Assembly (NCBI GenBank): GCA_936432065.2
Contig: OW386285.2
Coordinates: 39,177,920 to 39,241,919, forward strand
DNA length: 64,000 bases
Source: Rutpela maculata
Lineage: Eukaryota; Arthropoda; Insecta; Coleoptera; Cerambycidae
Direction of reading: 5' to 3'
This document shows positions 25,122 through 35,752 of this stretch, one piece after another. How positions within the stretch are numbered: the first letter of the stretch is position 1; each line of letters begins with the position of its first letter. The notes below the pieces were generated by a model that worked only from the letters and a program-made list of their open reading frames with translations, was not told the DNA's origin and did not search any database. The position numbers were made by a program, and so were the translations under genes.

Positions 25122-25626
25122 ATGGATTTCTAAAAGATTTAATTTTGATTTCAAAATACGTTTTTATAATAATAAAATAAATGTTTGTTATTTTTATATC
25201 CATAGTGATATTCCAATGTGTACTAAGTACCCTACACACCTCTCCCCTAAATGGATTTCTAAGAGATTTAATTTTGATTTCAAAATAAGTTTTTATAATA
25301 ATAAAATAAATGTTTATTATTTTTATATCCATAGTGATATTCCAATGTGTACTAAGTACCCTACACATCTCTCCCCTAAATGGATTTCTAAAAGATTTAA
25401 TTTTGATTTCAAAATAAGTTTTTATAATAATAAAATAAATGTTTGTTATTTTTATATCCATAGTGATATTCCAATGTGTACTAAGTACCCTACACACCTC
25501 TTCCCTAAATGGATTTCTAAAAGATTTAATTTTGATTTCAAAATAAGTTTTTATAATAATAAAATAAATGTTTGTTATTTTTATATCCATAGTGTGGTAG
25601 TCCAATGTGTAGTAAGTAACCTACAG
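25122..25626. repeat. 129 bp minisatellite, about 3.9 units
   Basis: Units start ATGGATTTCT at 25122, 25251, 25380 and 25509, exactly 129 bp apart, and are nearly identical. Each contains TTAATTTTGATTTC, ATAATAATAAAATAAATG and CCAATGTGTACTAAGTACCC. Since 129 is 3 x 43, open frames persist through the array on both strands (138 and 191 codons). This is a by-product of period and homogeneity, and coding on both strands at once is implausible. Confidence 0.92.
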
Positions 25627-26545
25627 ATGTAAAGTTAAATTTCGTCACAGTTCCTTTCGCCGCACTTTCCAAGTTTTGGCCTTTTATGCCACACATCGTT
25701 GGAGACGGGAAAAAAATGTTTTTGAATCAAATTTTTGCGCAGACTTCAAAAATTCGTTTTGTTTTTGTTTTTTATTGCTAGCGAACGTCCTTTGAGAATT
25801 TGAGTTTATAAATCGATTTTTTGCTATTTTTTCATTCATTCTCTTGGGTTCTACAAATGAAGAAATACCGAGAACGTTAAGATAGTGAAAATGTCAAATT
25901 TATGCGTTTTAGGATTTTTACAGAAATACCGTACCAAGTTGCAGAATTTAAACCAGCTGAACTTTCCACACTGTACATTCTTATTCATTAAAATACAAAT
26001 TTGGCATTATTTAGGAAATATTTGTTGACAAATAAGTTCAATATACTCTATCATTATGGACTACCCAAGTGGTACAAGAAGTTGTATTTTGACCATCGTC
26101 ATGTTACAGTAGCTAAAGCGGATTGCTATTTGGTTATAGTGGTGGTATTTTATTAAAACTAAATTATTACGTTTTGAAAACGTAATGGTGATAAAAATGG
26201 GGAATAATATTCTGGTCATCAAAACGCAACTGGAGCCAAATGGCCATAATGCATATGCAACTCATTTTATTTTTGTGGCTACTTTATTACTAGTTATCAA
26301 ATGGCTCTTATGGCGAAAGGAGAAACTTCACCGTGACTAAATTATGACTTTTAGGCATAAAATAAAACAAGAACACTAATATGGTCATCTTTTGGCTTTA
26401 AGCAGGTGTTGTTAGATAAAATGGACGTCCATCATACTTACAGTTTGTTCAAACTTAAAATTATATGAACATCATAGTTGCATATATGGTCAATCAATAG
26501 AGTTAAATTTTATCAACGCACGAATTTTTTCTGTAAACTTATGTA
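25627..26545. other. Region without recognised gene
   Basis: AT-rich with short recurring words (GGTCATC, GGCT, TAGTTAT) loosely reminiscent of 3600-4090. No open frame worth reporting. Confidence 0.35.
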
Positions 26546-27065
26546 AAGGCGTCGTTACACGGCGCGTGGTTCGTCGAACCTGGTCCGACGAACCACGAAC
26601 CACGCGCCGTCTGACATGGGTGGTTCGCTATTAGCTCGCGGTTCGCGGTGCGTGCTACCGCGATCCATCAGATGTCTGTAAACTTAAACGGATCAAAGGA
26701 TACAACCAAATGCATCACAAATCTGAATGAACTACGTACTGTATTGACACCCTCAATTCAAGACGCCGTTATAAGGCGCCGTTACACGGCGCGTGGTTCG
26801 CCGAACCACGAACCTGGTGCGTGGTTCGGCGAACTACGCGTCGTGTAACGGGGTCTTAAATTGAAGGTGTCAATACGGTACGTAGTTCATTCAGATTTGT
26901 GACGCATTTAGTTGTATCCTTTGGTCCGTGCAAGTTTACCGACATCCGATGGATCGCGACAGGATGAACCGCGAACTAATAGCGAACCACCCCTGTCAGA
27001 CGGCGTGTGGTTCGTGGTTCGTCGGGCCAGGTTCGGCGAACCACGCGCCGTGTAACGGCGCCTTT
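26546..27065. mobile_element. Nested palindrome foldback element (GGCGCC family)
   Basis: Two arms of about 215 bp (26546-26763 and 26852-27065) are inverted copies of each other at roughly 90% identity, ending AAGGCGYCGTTACACGGCGC. The centre (26764-26851) is itself a palindrome made of the same terminal module, GGCGCCGTTACACGGCGCG...CGTGTAACGGGG. It lacks coding capacity. The ends and the possible 2-3 bp TA/TAA target fit a PIF/Harbinger- or Tc-like MITE, but the superfamily is not settled. Confidence 0.85.
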
Positions 27066-27112
27066 ATTACACGGCGCGTGGTTCGCCGAACCACGAACCT
27101 GGTGCGTACTTA
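27066..27112 (+). mobile_element. Extra terminal module of the GGCGCC family
   Basis: TTACACGGCGCGTGGTTCGC repeats the element end immediately to the right of the complete foldback and then loses similarity at about 27112. A truncated tandem or nested copy. Confidence 0.6.
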
Positions 27113-27349
27113 TTCCTCACGTAACCATTGTGTAGTCTATATTTTTTTTCGACGCCTTTATTTCGAAGGTACTATTTCAGCTGCTACAATCACGGGTTTG
27201 GGGAGGTAACTCTTTAGTTGCATGTTTTGAACTGGGTTGGTGTTTCATGATCCCAGTACGTATGTAATATTTGTTACCTGATACAAATCTGATGTACATA
27301 TATTAACTTTTATGTAGATAGATGTATTGACACAGATCTCAAAGTAAAT

Positions 27350-27365
27350 GGGGGGGGGGGGGGGG
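27350..27365 (+). repeat. G16 homopolymer
   Basis: Sixteen consecutive G in an otherwise AT-rich stretch. It could form a G-quadruplex or be a sequencing-length artefact. Confidence 0.9.
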
Positions 27366-27505
27366 TATTAAACAGCATTTGATTTAAAATATTAATTTTT
27401 TTTTGAATAATCAGCAAAAAAATGCATTATGCTTCTCTCGAAATGAGCTTTCGAACGATGTGCGATGTCTCATTTAATATGTAATTACATTTTGAAAAAA
27501 TACCC

Positions 27506-28127
27506 AGATCTCTCACAACGAAAAAATTTTGTATGTGGAAATAATTGTTTATGGAACTTTAATAATATAAATCTTCTACCCTAAAAATCCATAAAACGAT
27601 ACCCCACATCGGTAGTGGGGTGGGAGTAGTGATAAGGGTAGTGGGGATGGGTGAAATAAAAAGGCAATTTTGAGGCTTTTGGTCCTTGTACACACACTAA
27701 ATCACATTTTTTCTGCACCCCCCTTTTATAATGGGGTGGTGGTAGTAATGGGGGTGGCTTATGCCAAAATTTTTTTTGAGACATTAGCTTCTCTTGTATA
27801 TACTAAATACCAATTTTATGGACTTTTACCTGCTTGATTTACCCATTTACCCCCATTTACCCTTATTTATCCCTCAACCCTTCAACGGAATAAGGTGATA
27901 ATATAATCTAGTTCCAGATCTCGTTAAAATACATACGTATACCAAATTTCATGTCAATATCTTAAACGGTTCCAGAGTAATCGTGCGCACAAAAAAATTT
28001 ACAGACAGACAGACCAACAGACAGAATTTTTTTTGCTCAAACTTAAAATCTTCTCTAAGCCTTTGAACAATAAAAATTAAAAAAAAAATTTGTCGTTACT
28101 ATGCTTCCACTGGATGTGGAAATAAAA
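27506..28127 (+). mobile_element. Family X copy 9, 5' truncated
   Basis: Lacks the AAAAACCGCTG start and the 5' subterminal repeat; it enters at CTCTCACAACGAAAAAATTTTG. G-rich blocks, ACAGACAGACAGACCAACAG and the terminal ACTGGATGTGGAAATAAAA are present. Confidence 0.82.
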
Positions 28128-28162
28128 CTGGGATAGCTGCACTCTTCCGGGTGATAAGATAA

Positions 28163-28400
28163 AATGAGAACATACAACACACAATATAAAATACCATACA
28201 AAAATCATTAATCGAAGCATTTTTGTAGTTAGTATGCCCTCCTCTACTCTCAAACAATGCCACGACGCATCTGTGCAATTAAACAATGATAATATTAATG
28301 GTTTCTTGGGGTATATTCCACTTCTCGTGCACAACAACGTAGTTCCATGTATGCTCAAAGGGATTCATATCTAGGGAGTTCGACGGTCAGTTTAATCATT
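28163..28400 (-). pseudogene. Tc1-like transposase C-terminal remnant
   Basis: The minus strand, read across frameshifts, gives SLDMNPFEHTWN (family pattern SPDLNPIEHVWD, which carries the third catalytic acidic residue), EKWNIPQETI, a degraded MPRRC-like segment LHRCVVALFE and SRGGHTNY (family RGGHTRY). These are the last 60-70 residues of a Tc1/mariner transposase, with in-frame stops and small deletions. The element is dead. An N-terminal piece of a Tc1-like transposase lies at 49353, too far away to be the same copy. Confidence 0.75.
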
Positions 28401-29214
28401 AAATGCTCCCATATTTTAATGCGCCTTGTCGCCTTGTACTCTTCTGGCGCGATAAAGTCTTACTTTGGCATTCATAACTATTAAATTTTTTCTAATTACG
28501 TGATATAATGAATAAAATATTGGTCGCTTGATGTTTTCCGCAAAAATATGTTATGTTTGCTGTTTAACCGGAATTGATCTCAAGTGAATTTTCCTAGAAA
28601 ATAACATAAACATCAAACAAAATGTGCTGTCAACAGAAATGTATGAAAAATGGTAACTTAAAATTGCGTTTTAAAGATGTAAAGTAACTCCGTTGTATAA
28701 CGATTTCACTCCATTTCCGTTCGAGTAATATTTAACTAACAATTTTTTCACCACATTGTATTTACGGTAAACAAAATAAAAAATTCTCTCCTCTTTAATA
28801 TATTATTTGTTTACAAGCTTTCGTCCAATTTGTAGACTCATAATTTTCTATTCTCGTCTACTATCGAGCTTACTTTTTATCGAAATTAAACAACTTTCGT
28901 GGAAAGCTTTAATTATGGCTGCTTCTAAATTGCCCACGAATATTTTGTATAAAAGCTTTCGTAATTACGTTTTTTCCTAATAACATATAGGTTTTGTCTC
29001 TCCTCATCATCAATCTTGTTTAATCCAATTGTTTAAAAGCTGGAATTTTGTACTCATGACACTTCGTTTGAAGCGGAAAAGAATATTTACGTAGCTCCAA
29101 ATATATTTCAGTAAAAATAAACTACTACCACTGTGTCAATCAATAATGAATATATTACAGGATGGCCTTATTTAAAGCGAAGATATTAACGTAGACTAAT
29201 TACAACAAAACGAG
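28401..29214. other. Region without recognised gene
   Basis: AT-rich, no usable frame, no repeat recognised. Confidence 0.4.
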
Positions 29215-29690
29215 AATTATGATTGTAGACCGAGCAAGTGATAACCACCCAGGCACGTTAAGGAAAGGTAACTGTGAAATAAACAAAATGGTATACTTTA
29301 CGTCTACAGACAATTTCGAGTTCCAACATCGAAACGTTTGTGCGACCCATGATCGACCGTCAACAAGTGTGAGATCAGGTCGGACACGGCAAGGATTGAT
29401 CCCATCGCCGATAGGGCTAGTGCGACGATCGGTGACCACCTAGTAAAGTCACATTGTTTTGAGCCTTTCGGCTCTCGGAACTCCAAGAAATATCGTAACC
29501 ACCTTCGACTAGAGGCGTTCAGGCATAATCCCATGGATGGTAGCTTCGCACCACTGCCCACTCTAGCGAGTGCGAGTCCTCCCGTACTGAGCAGGATTAC
29601 TATCGCAATGACGAGTCATCAGTAGGGTAAAACTAACCTGTCTGACGACGGTCTAAACCCGGCTCACGTCCCCTATTTACTTATGGATTA
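29215..29690 (-). pseudogene. 28S ribosomal RNA 3' region, degenerate
   Basis: On the minus strand, 29502-29690 matches the highly conserved 3' domain of large-subunit rRNA: the AATAGGGAACGTGAGC region (here with changes), GGTTTAGACCGTCGT, CAGGTTAGTTTTACCCTAC, CTGCTCAGTACG and GCGAAGCTACCATC..GGATTATG..TGAACGCCTCTA. Continuing to 29215 it shows the more variable 3' end, including AATTGTCTGTAGACG. Mutations at invariant sites, small deletions and many lost CpGs mark it as a dispersed pseudogene. It stops abruptly near 29690; the rest of 28S, 18S and spacers are absent. Confidence 0.85.
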
Positions 29691-30350
29691 TATAGGCAGA
29701 ATGCAGAGGGCAAGATCGACAAGTTACTAATTGAACAAAAGGTGTGAGGAGAGTATCACGAAAGGCAGAGAGATCAGACTTGCTAACACGCTAGTTTTCT
29801 ACATTTTTCTTTGCGCCTCTTAGACACGAACCATTAGGGAAGATTTTAGTGTTACATCTTCAACTCTGCTCTGTTTCTGAGAGGAGCGGATGACTATTTG
29901 GCATCTATAGATTCCCCTCTTATCTCCGCAAGACTTCCCAAAAATAAGAAAACAATTCAAGAGCTCCAGCTCTCGGCTAGTTGCTGATTTAGAGGTGTCG
30001 TGGTTCGTCTTACCTTAGGTTCTCAGAAAACAGTGCACACTTGTTTAATCATTACCTGTTGCACAATTCGTGCTGGAAAAGGGAGGGTTTATTATAACAA
30101 GTTGGAATTTGGGGTACCACCTGTAGCACTTAAACTTATTTACATTAATCCCCTTTTTCCAGGACAAAACTCCCACAGGTGAATTCAGAATGGTAATGAA
30201 TTGGATTAAACATGAAGATTTTCGATAGAATAAAATTTATTTAAAATTTGTATAATTCTTAATAATAAAATAAAATCAATAAGGAAATATCAAATAAGAA
30301 ATATAAATGTCGAACATGAGAAATAAAATCAGGTACAAATGGGAATAAGA
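29691..30350. other. Region without recognised gene next to the rDNA fragment
   Basis: No further rRNA similarity recognised. Mixed composition, GC-richer than its surroundings up to about 30180, then AT-rich. Confidence 0.4.
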
Positions 30351-30354
30351 AACA

Positions 30355-30885
30355 CTAGGCGCTCGGCGGGGCATTAGTCCGGAGAATAGCTGTTGATTAC
30401 AGTCTGGTTTTTTATTCCTTATATATTGAAAGAAACGTAGGAGTTTGACAAAAATATTTCACTAGTAAATATTCTGCCCTCTAAAAGCATACCTACTAAC
30501 TGTGCCCATGTCAAGGCTACTGCTGTTTCGATTGTAATGGACATCAGCCTCTAGATGGAGTCTACCATTTTCGTTGCATGTCGTGGTTTTATAAATCCTT
30601 GCACCTTGCACTGATGAGAGCCAAGTGGTGTAGAGTGGCTGGCTGGCTCCTTTGATTAGAATAAGTCTTTCGGCTGGTGTCTGATGCAATCGAAACTTTA
30701 GCGTTTTGTGTCAATACACAGTTATTGCATTTAACGCGGCTAGGGCTGTAATTTGTAATTCAGTGCTCGGCGGGGCATTAGTCCAGATAATAACTGTTGG
30801 TTGCAGTGTGGTTTTTTATTCCTTACATATTTAAGGAAACGTATAGAGGAGTTCGATAAAAATATTTCACTAGTAAATAAGAAAC
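30355..30885. repeat. Direct repeat pair of about 115 bp
   Basis: 30357-30470 and 30765-30880 share GCTCGGCGGGGCATTAGTCC, a GGTTTTTTATTCCTTA segment, then GAAACGTA and AAAATATTTCACTAGTAAAT. AATAAGAAACACTA occurs just before the first and just after the second. About 290 bp separate them. Either a small tandem duplication or short terminal repeats of an unknown element; no protein supports the latter. Confidence 0.6.
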
Positions 30886-31750
30886 ACTAAATGGTTTTTA
30901 TTATTCACTCGAAAATTTTACGCAACACAAAACTTAATAACTCTCTCCAATCCTGTACTAAGTTGCTAGACCTGGTAGACGACATCCCCTCGATTCAAGC
31001 AGTATGGAATGATGTACAATATGTTCTCACCTGGATTCGATAAACGTTATAGTTCGGCTAATTTCTGACGATTGACTAACTGAACTGGAATACAATGATT
31101 TATAATCTAGGACTTTGAAACTCAATAAACCATGTGGGGGTTTATTTTAAAAATAATTAAATTCTCCTTGTGAGAATACGAATAATTAATTATGTAAATA
31201 ATTAAATTTCACTAAATTGTAAATTAAACCAATTTAACTAAATGGTTTGCAAAAATATAAATAACTACATATATAGCTATCTGGATTTGTAGCTACCAAA
31301 ACTATAGCGTTATCAAAAAGAAAGGAAACCAAAAATTAGAATTTTCAAAATATTCACATGGCCATAGCTTGAAAATATTATGCATCTGGTTATTAATATA
31401 ATATTAAAATCAAATTACCTCAATCAGTTATGGTGCATTAGATAACAGTCAATATATAAAAAGTAGACAGTGTCTCGTTGATATCTAGAAATGAGCTTTA
31501 CCGGTTTATGGCAGTGCAGAACTTGAAATGATTTTTTTATGCTTTCTAGGAATAATGTAGACCTCTTGATCAATCGCATTACCGCCCTTTAGTTGTTGCT
31601 GGAATAACTATACTAATTTATATTCAAACTTTAAAATGGAATTTACTAATTTGCTATGACGTGAATTATTTGAAAATATTTACAGACATTGATAATGAAA
31701 TAATTTCATAGTATAGAGATTTGCCAGTAGCACTCCTAATCTAATTTTAC
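30886..31750. other. Region without recognised gene
   Basis: AT-rich. No frame or element identified up to the LINE stop codon at 31751. Confidence 0.4.
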
Positions 31751-31880
31751 TTAGAGATCCTTATTCAGCTTTTTTTTTTGTATCAGACTCCATAGCCTTG
31801 ATAAGGGCTCCTTGGTATAGCTGTCTGCCCTTGGTTCTTCTTCGTCAAGTAGCTGGAATTTCAGTCTGGCTAGGCCTTCG

Positions 31881-32845
31881 CACAGTGGGTCATTTTGAGA
31901 GATTTCTGGCCAAAACTCATATGAACCAAATTTCACCAACTTCCGAGAAATGAGTAATAAACATTCTTTTTGGTAAGGGTGGACGTTATTCTTGGGGGAA
32001 CAAAAGGCCTTAATCTCTATACCTGCCCCATTTGCGTTCTACAGCTCGAGAACGAAACACGTGTTCAACTTTAAAATTGTGCAGTGAAAATTCAGCGTTT
32101 ATACGACTGTGAATTTTTGTTTTTTTTCTCTTCAATTGAACGAATCGGCCATGTTTGGCATAGAACAAGGCAAGAGCTTTATTGTAGGCGGTTAATTGAC
32201 TTTATTTGCTACTTGATATCCGAATTATAGCATTTTAGCGAGTGAGCGGTTTCAGCCGTAAATTTTGATTAAAATGAAACTTTTTATTTTTGTTACACTT
32301 CACTTTCGCAAACTTTACCCCTATAATTTTTTTTATGATATTGAATACAGTGTTCTCTACATGTTCTGTGAATTGCAGCTGCCCCTAGCTGCCGTTTTTT
32401 GAGTAAAGGCGTTTTGAATACGTTAATGCAGGTTAAAAATACCCAATTTTAGGAGTAATATAATTACTGATATTGCAATGACTGATTTATTTCAATTCAT
32501 GAAATCGTTCAATGGAATTTTTTCACCATTTTCCCTAGAATTTGGAGGCAATATTCTAATGAAGAAACAAAGTTTCACAATTTTATCCAATTATTTCAGT
32601 TTCCACCCCCTGAAACCCACCCTTATATATCGGTGGAATTTTTAAACCATTTTTCCTAGAATTTGGAGGTAATATTCTATTCAAATCCAAAGTTTCACAA
32701 TTTTATTTAATTATTTTAATTTCCACCCCTGAAACCCACCCTTATTCATCGATGGGATTTTTTTCATTATTTTTCCTTTCAACGCCAACTGATTTTGGTT
32801 CGTTTCCAGGAGTTTCAGAGTTTTGGCCAAACCTGACCCACTGTG
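31881..32845. mobile_element. CACAGTG-ended transposon with 5 bp duplication (Transib-like, non-autonomous)
   Basis: 965 bp bounded by CACAGTGGGTC and GACCCACTGTG. CTTCG is duplicated on both sides (31876-31880, 32846-32850). Excision restores the LINE frame (CEA|LARLK). Beyond the first 11 bp the terminal repeats continue imperfectly (TTTTGGCCAAAAC). Two subterminal tandem units of about 120 bp lie at 32513-32635 and 32636-32754. No transposase frame seen. A CAC start with 5 bp duplications is the Transib pattern; CACAGTG equals the RAG recombination heptamer. Superfamily remains an inference. Confidence 0.8.
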
Positions 32846-32938
32846 CTTCGCAATGGCACAGCACATGTACTGAGGTTTCCTCTTCCTCTTGACAGACTTT
32901 GCATGTTGCATACTCTGTCGGGTCCATTAGACTCATAT

Positions 32939-33514
32939 GGGTAAAAACACATTAGGCGGTTTTCGCCGACTCGGCGGCCGACTCAGCACATGGTTCTATA
33001 CCGATTCATAGAAACGCACACACGTGACTCACAAACATTTTGATCTTAAGCGACACGTCTCGGCACATCGCCTGGATCATGGGCCGCTCGTTGAGTGGCG
33101 TTGACGCTCGTACTCTCGTCTATTGATATCACTTGTAATCGCATAGACGAGGCTGCCTGTTTCAGTTGTAAATTTGATGCGTACTTGCCAAATCTGTTTA
33201 GAAATACTTGCAATAACAGACAAGAAAATAGATGACAACGACTTTGAATTAGAGAAATTAATATCAGACGCCCAGGAGAGACATGAGAATACCCGAATAT
33301 TCCGATAGAATAAAAATGAACTAGTTGGGACAGTATAATAAACCTAACAGAACTAATTCTTCCTCTGAGTTAGACGAATCCATTTTGCTAGCTGTATTAT
33401 TGAACTGACAAAGTTGTATTTTGATGCTTTCTGCGCCAACTGGTTAAACCGCTTCATGTGTGTTGTAACAGGCGGCTGCCGACTCGGCGAAAACAGCCTG
33501 GTGTTTTTTTACCC
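32939..33514. mobile_element. GGGTAAAAA-ended MITE with 3 bp TAT duplication
   Basis: 576 bp with terminal inverted repeats of about 40 bp, GGGTAAAAACACATTAGGC on the left and the matching GGGTAAAAAAACACCAGGC read inward from the right, including CGGTTTTCGCCGACTCGGC. TAT is duplicated (32936-32938, 33515-33517). Removing the element and one TAT restores HCRLNRHMSLMDP in the host LINE. The 3 bp target suggests PIF/Harbinger-like, although TAT is not the usual TWA. A short open stretch near 33215-33310 may be a coding remnant. Confidence 0.85.
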
Positions 33515-34027
33515 TATGTCTATTAAGCCTACAGTGTCCAGCTAGAAGATCCACCATTATCCTAATTGCCTTTCTATTTTGACATAGTAGGTCTTCTGTG
33601 AGATTGGCTGGTCGTTCTTCAATGAACTTTTTGGCCTGTTTCTGTCGTGGAAAACTCTTCCATCACTCTAGAGATTTATTTTGTACCTATTCATTAATGG
33701 ATAACCGCATATATGGCTTAGCCAGACTACTAGGGCCTTAAACGCGCCTTCACAGGCAAATTCATCAGACTTTTCGTTTCCCCTGTGTCTCTCGTGTCCT
33801 GGTTCCCATCCCACAGTCACTTTGTTCTGACTTCCCAGGTCCAAAGGGCATAGCTATTAGGGAAGCAAACAGATGGTGGCGTGTTGATGATTTCGAGATG
33901 TGAATTTTGAGACATTTGCTATGAATTCTCTAAATAGTGTAACGGTTTACTTTTTAGCCATTAATAAATTTGTATTAAAATCTGCCAAATTACATTATTT
34001 TATATTTCTATCAACAACTGTTTTCAA

Positions 34028-34279
34028 GGCACTATAGATTTCAGAATATTAGGCGGCAATAAATGCGATTGTGACTGGTTTGTAATCCTAGGCCCCATTA
34101 TGGTACATACCCATAATGCAGTGCAAGAAACCGAGCATATAAAATGTCCACTCAACGTTTTCGAACTACTTTTCGTTAGACCATTGGCCTTGAAATTCGT
34201 CTACCTGTGTTGTTATCTAAAGTATTATGGTGAATTTAACCAATTAGCATTGAGAAGTTTAGCACGAGAATTTGTCTAG
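34028..34279 (+). CDS. Candidate terminal exon, LRR-C-terminal-like cysteines
   Basis: After a pyrimidine-rich tract ending TTTTCAAG (a plausible acceptor at 34027) a frame stays open for about 83 codons to TAG at 34277: TIDFRILGGNKCDCDWF, then EHIKCPLNVFEL, then a hydrophobic FVRPLALKFVYLCCYLKYY. Position of NKCDCDW and IKC resembles the cap of leucine-rich-repeat proteins. AATAAA follows at 34347-34352, 70 bp after the stop. No upstream LRR exon is found within several kb, the cysteine count is low for a full cap, and the match is short; it could be an isolated last exon, a duplicated exon fragment, or chance. Confidence 0.3.
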   Translation, partial: GTIDFRILGGNKCDCDWFVILGPIMVHTHNAVQETEHIKCPLNVFELLFVRPLALKFVYLCCYLKYYGEFNQLALRSLAREFV

Positions 34280-34365
34280 TAAAGAGGTGAAGAACTACAT
34301 GTAGAATTTGATAGTGTGATTAGAGCTGCTCTACGTGCATTTTAACAATAAAGTACATCATCATA

Positions 34366-35288
34366 CTAGCGTTTAGTTTGCCTAGAAATGGTAAAGATTA
34401 GCACTTTGGTAGAGCTGCAACTGATACCAATCTATGAATTTATTTCTATAACTATCATATAGTGTATCCGTCAATTCCCAACAGTTACTGTAAGTACAAG
34501 AACATTTATATTTCTTCATTCTGTCTATCGGTGACTTGCAGTATCTATCATCCCTTGATTTGTTTGTTGTTTGGCAAGAATATTAACACTTTTTCGATTT
34601 TAAGTCGCAATAGTTCGTGGGCATGTTACAACTTTTGTTTACCTATCTTATATTTCGCGAGTGCGTTGTCCTTTCCCTTAAAAAACTTTTATTGCTTCGT
34701 ATGTGTGAAGTAATCTACTCGGCACCAGCACATTATCTTTATATTCGTAACATTTAGTTAAACATGCTACTATGCATTTAATTGCATCTCCCTTGTTTGT
34801 GTTAATAGCTTTGTTTACTTATAAAGATTTGTTTATTGATTTGAAGTATGAAAAATTCTTTGAGTAATATTCGTTGGCCAACTAATTATCTATTTTTTTT
34901 TAATTAGAGTATGCCGAGGAGTATGCCTTGTAGTTCTTAGGTATTGTGGCTTTTTGACAAGTATTATCGCCTTACATTTTTAAATTATCGTGTACCATTA
35001 CTGTTTACGTATACCTATTAATTTTGTATAAATTGTTATGTAGAACTTTAATTTCGTAAGCACAATTTATTTGCACGCAACCTGAGTCCTCTCATTGCTA
35101 TGCCGACATATTTATCTTCGCAATAAATTGGATTATTGTTAAATAATTTTATTTCAAAAGTCTCTTAGTTTATTTACGAATTTTACCTTTTTATATCCCA
35201 GACAGGGATTTATTATATTTCTTTTAAGTAATAAGCTAGGTTTTTAATTTAATTAATAGATTAAATTTTGCTTTTTGTTTTACCTTCT
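34366..35288. other. AT-rich region without recognised gene
   Basis: An 83-codon frame (34462-34713) has no recognisable motif and biased composition. Nothing else seen. Confidence 0.4.
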
Positions 35289-35731
35289 AAAAACCGCTGC
35301 CCAAGGAACTTCCATATCTAGATTTTCTATAAAAGTCTCATACAACGAAAAAAAATTGTATGTGGAAGTAATTGGAATTTTAATAATATAATATTTGAAA
35401 CCCATAAAATGATATCCCACATCGGTACTGGGGTGGGGGTGGTGATAATTTGTTGAGACCTTAGCTTCTCTTGCATATACTAAATGCCAATTTTATGGAC
35501 TCTTACCTACTTGATTTACCTATTAACCCCCAATTTACCCCCCAACTCTTCGTCAGAATAAGATGAAAATATAATCAAGTTCCAGATCTCGTTAAAGTAT
35601 ATACGTGTACCAAATTTCAAGTCAATATCTTAACGGTTCCAGAGTAATCGAGCGCACAAAAAAGTTACAGACAGACCGACAGACAGAAATTTCGACGTTT
35701 CATGACATTCTAACATTGAACAATAAAAATC
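35289..35731 (+). mobile_element. Family X copy 10, internally deleted and 3' truncated
   Basis: Starts AAAAACCGCTGCCCAAGG, keeps one G-rich block (35428-35446), the TTCCAGATCTCGTTAAAG block and ACAGACAGACCGACAGACAG, and stops at CAATAAAAAT, before the terminal hairpin. Confidence 0.8.
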
Positions 35732-35752
35732 TAGCGAATTATAAACATAAAC

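Larger units (their letters stand above)
31751..33850 (-). pseudogene. RNase H-bearing LINE (I/R1-like), 3' part, split by two transposons
   Basis: Minus strand. From 33850 down: the end of an RNase H domain, VTVGWEPGHERHRGNEKSDE (family pattern W.PGH.G..GNE.AD), then a degraded linker. After removal of the insert at 32939-33514 the frame reads HCRLNRHMSLMDPTEYATCK, then VC and HVLCHCEA, the CCHC-like knuckle typical of these LINEs. After removal of the insert at 31881-32845 it continues LARLKFQLLDEEEPRADSY to a stop at 31751. Both insertions sit in coding sequence with clean target duplications, so the LINE was older than both. The RT domain is absent; it is 5' truncated. Confidence 0.85.

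Noticed and set aside
25030..25632. 191- and 138-codon ORFs on opposite strands
   Set aside because: Consequence of the 129 bp (3 x 43) minisatellite period; no motif.
30462..30689. 75-codon minus-strand ORF between direct repeats
   Set aside because: No motif, and it overlaps the repeat; insufficient support for a gene.
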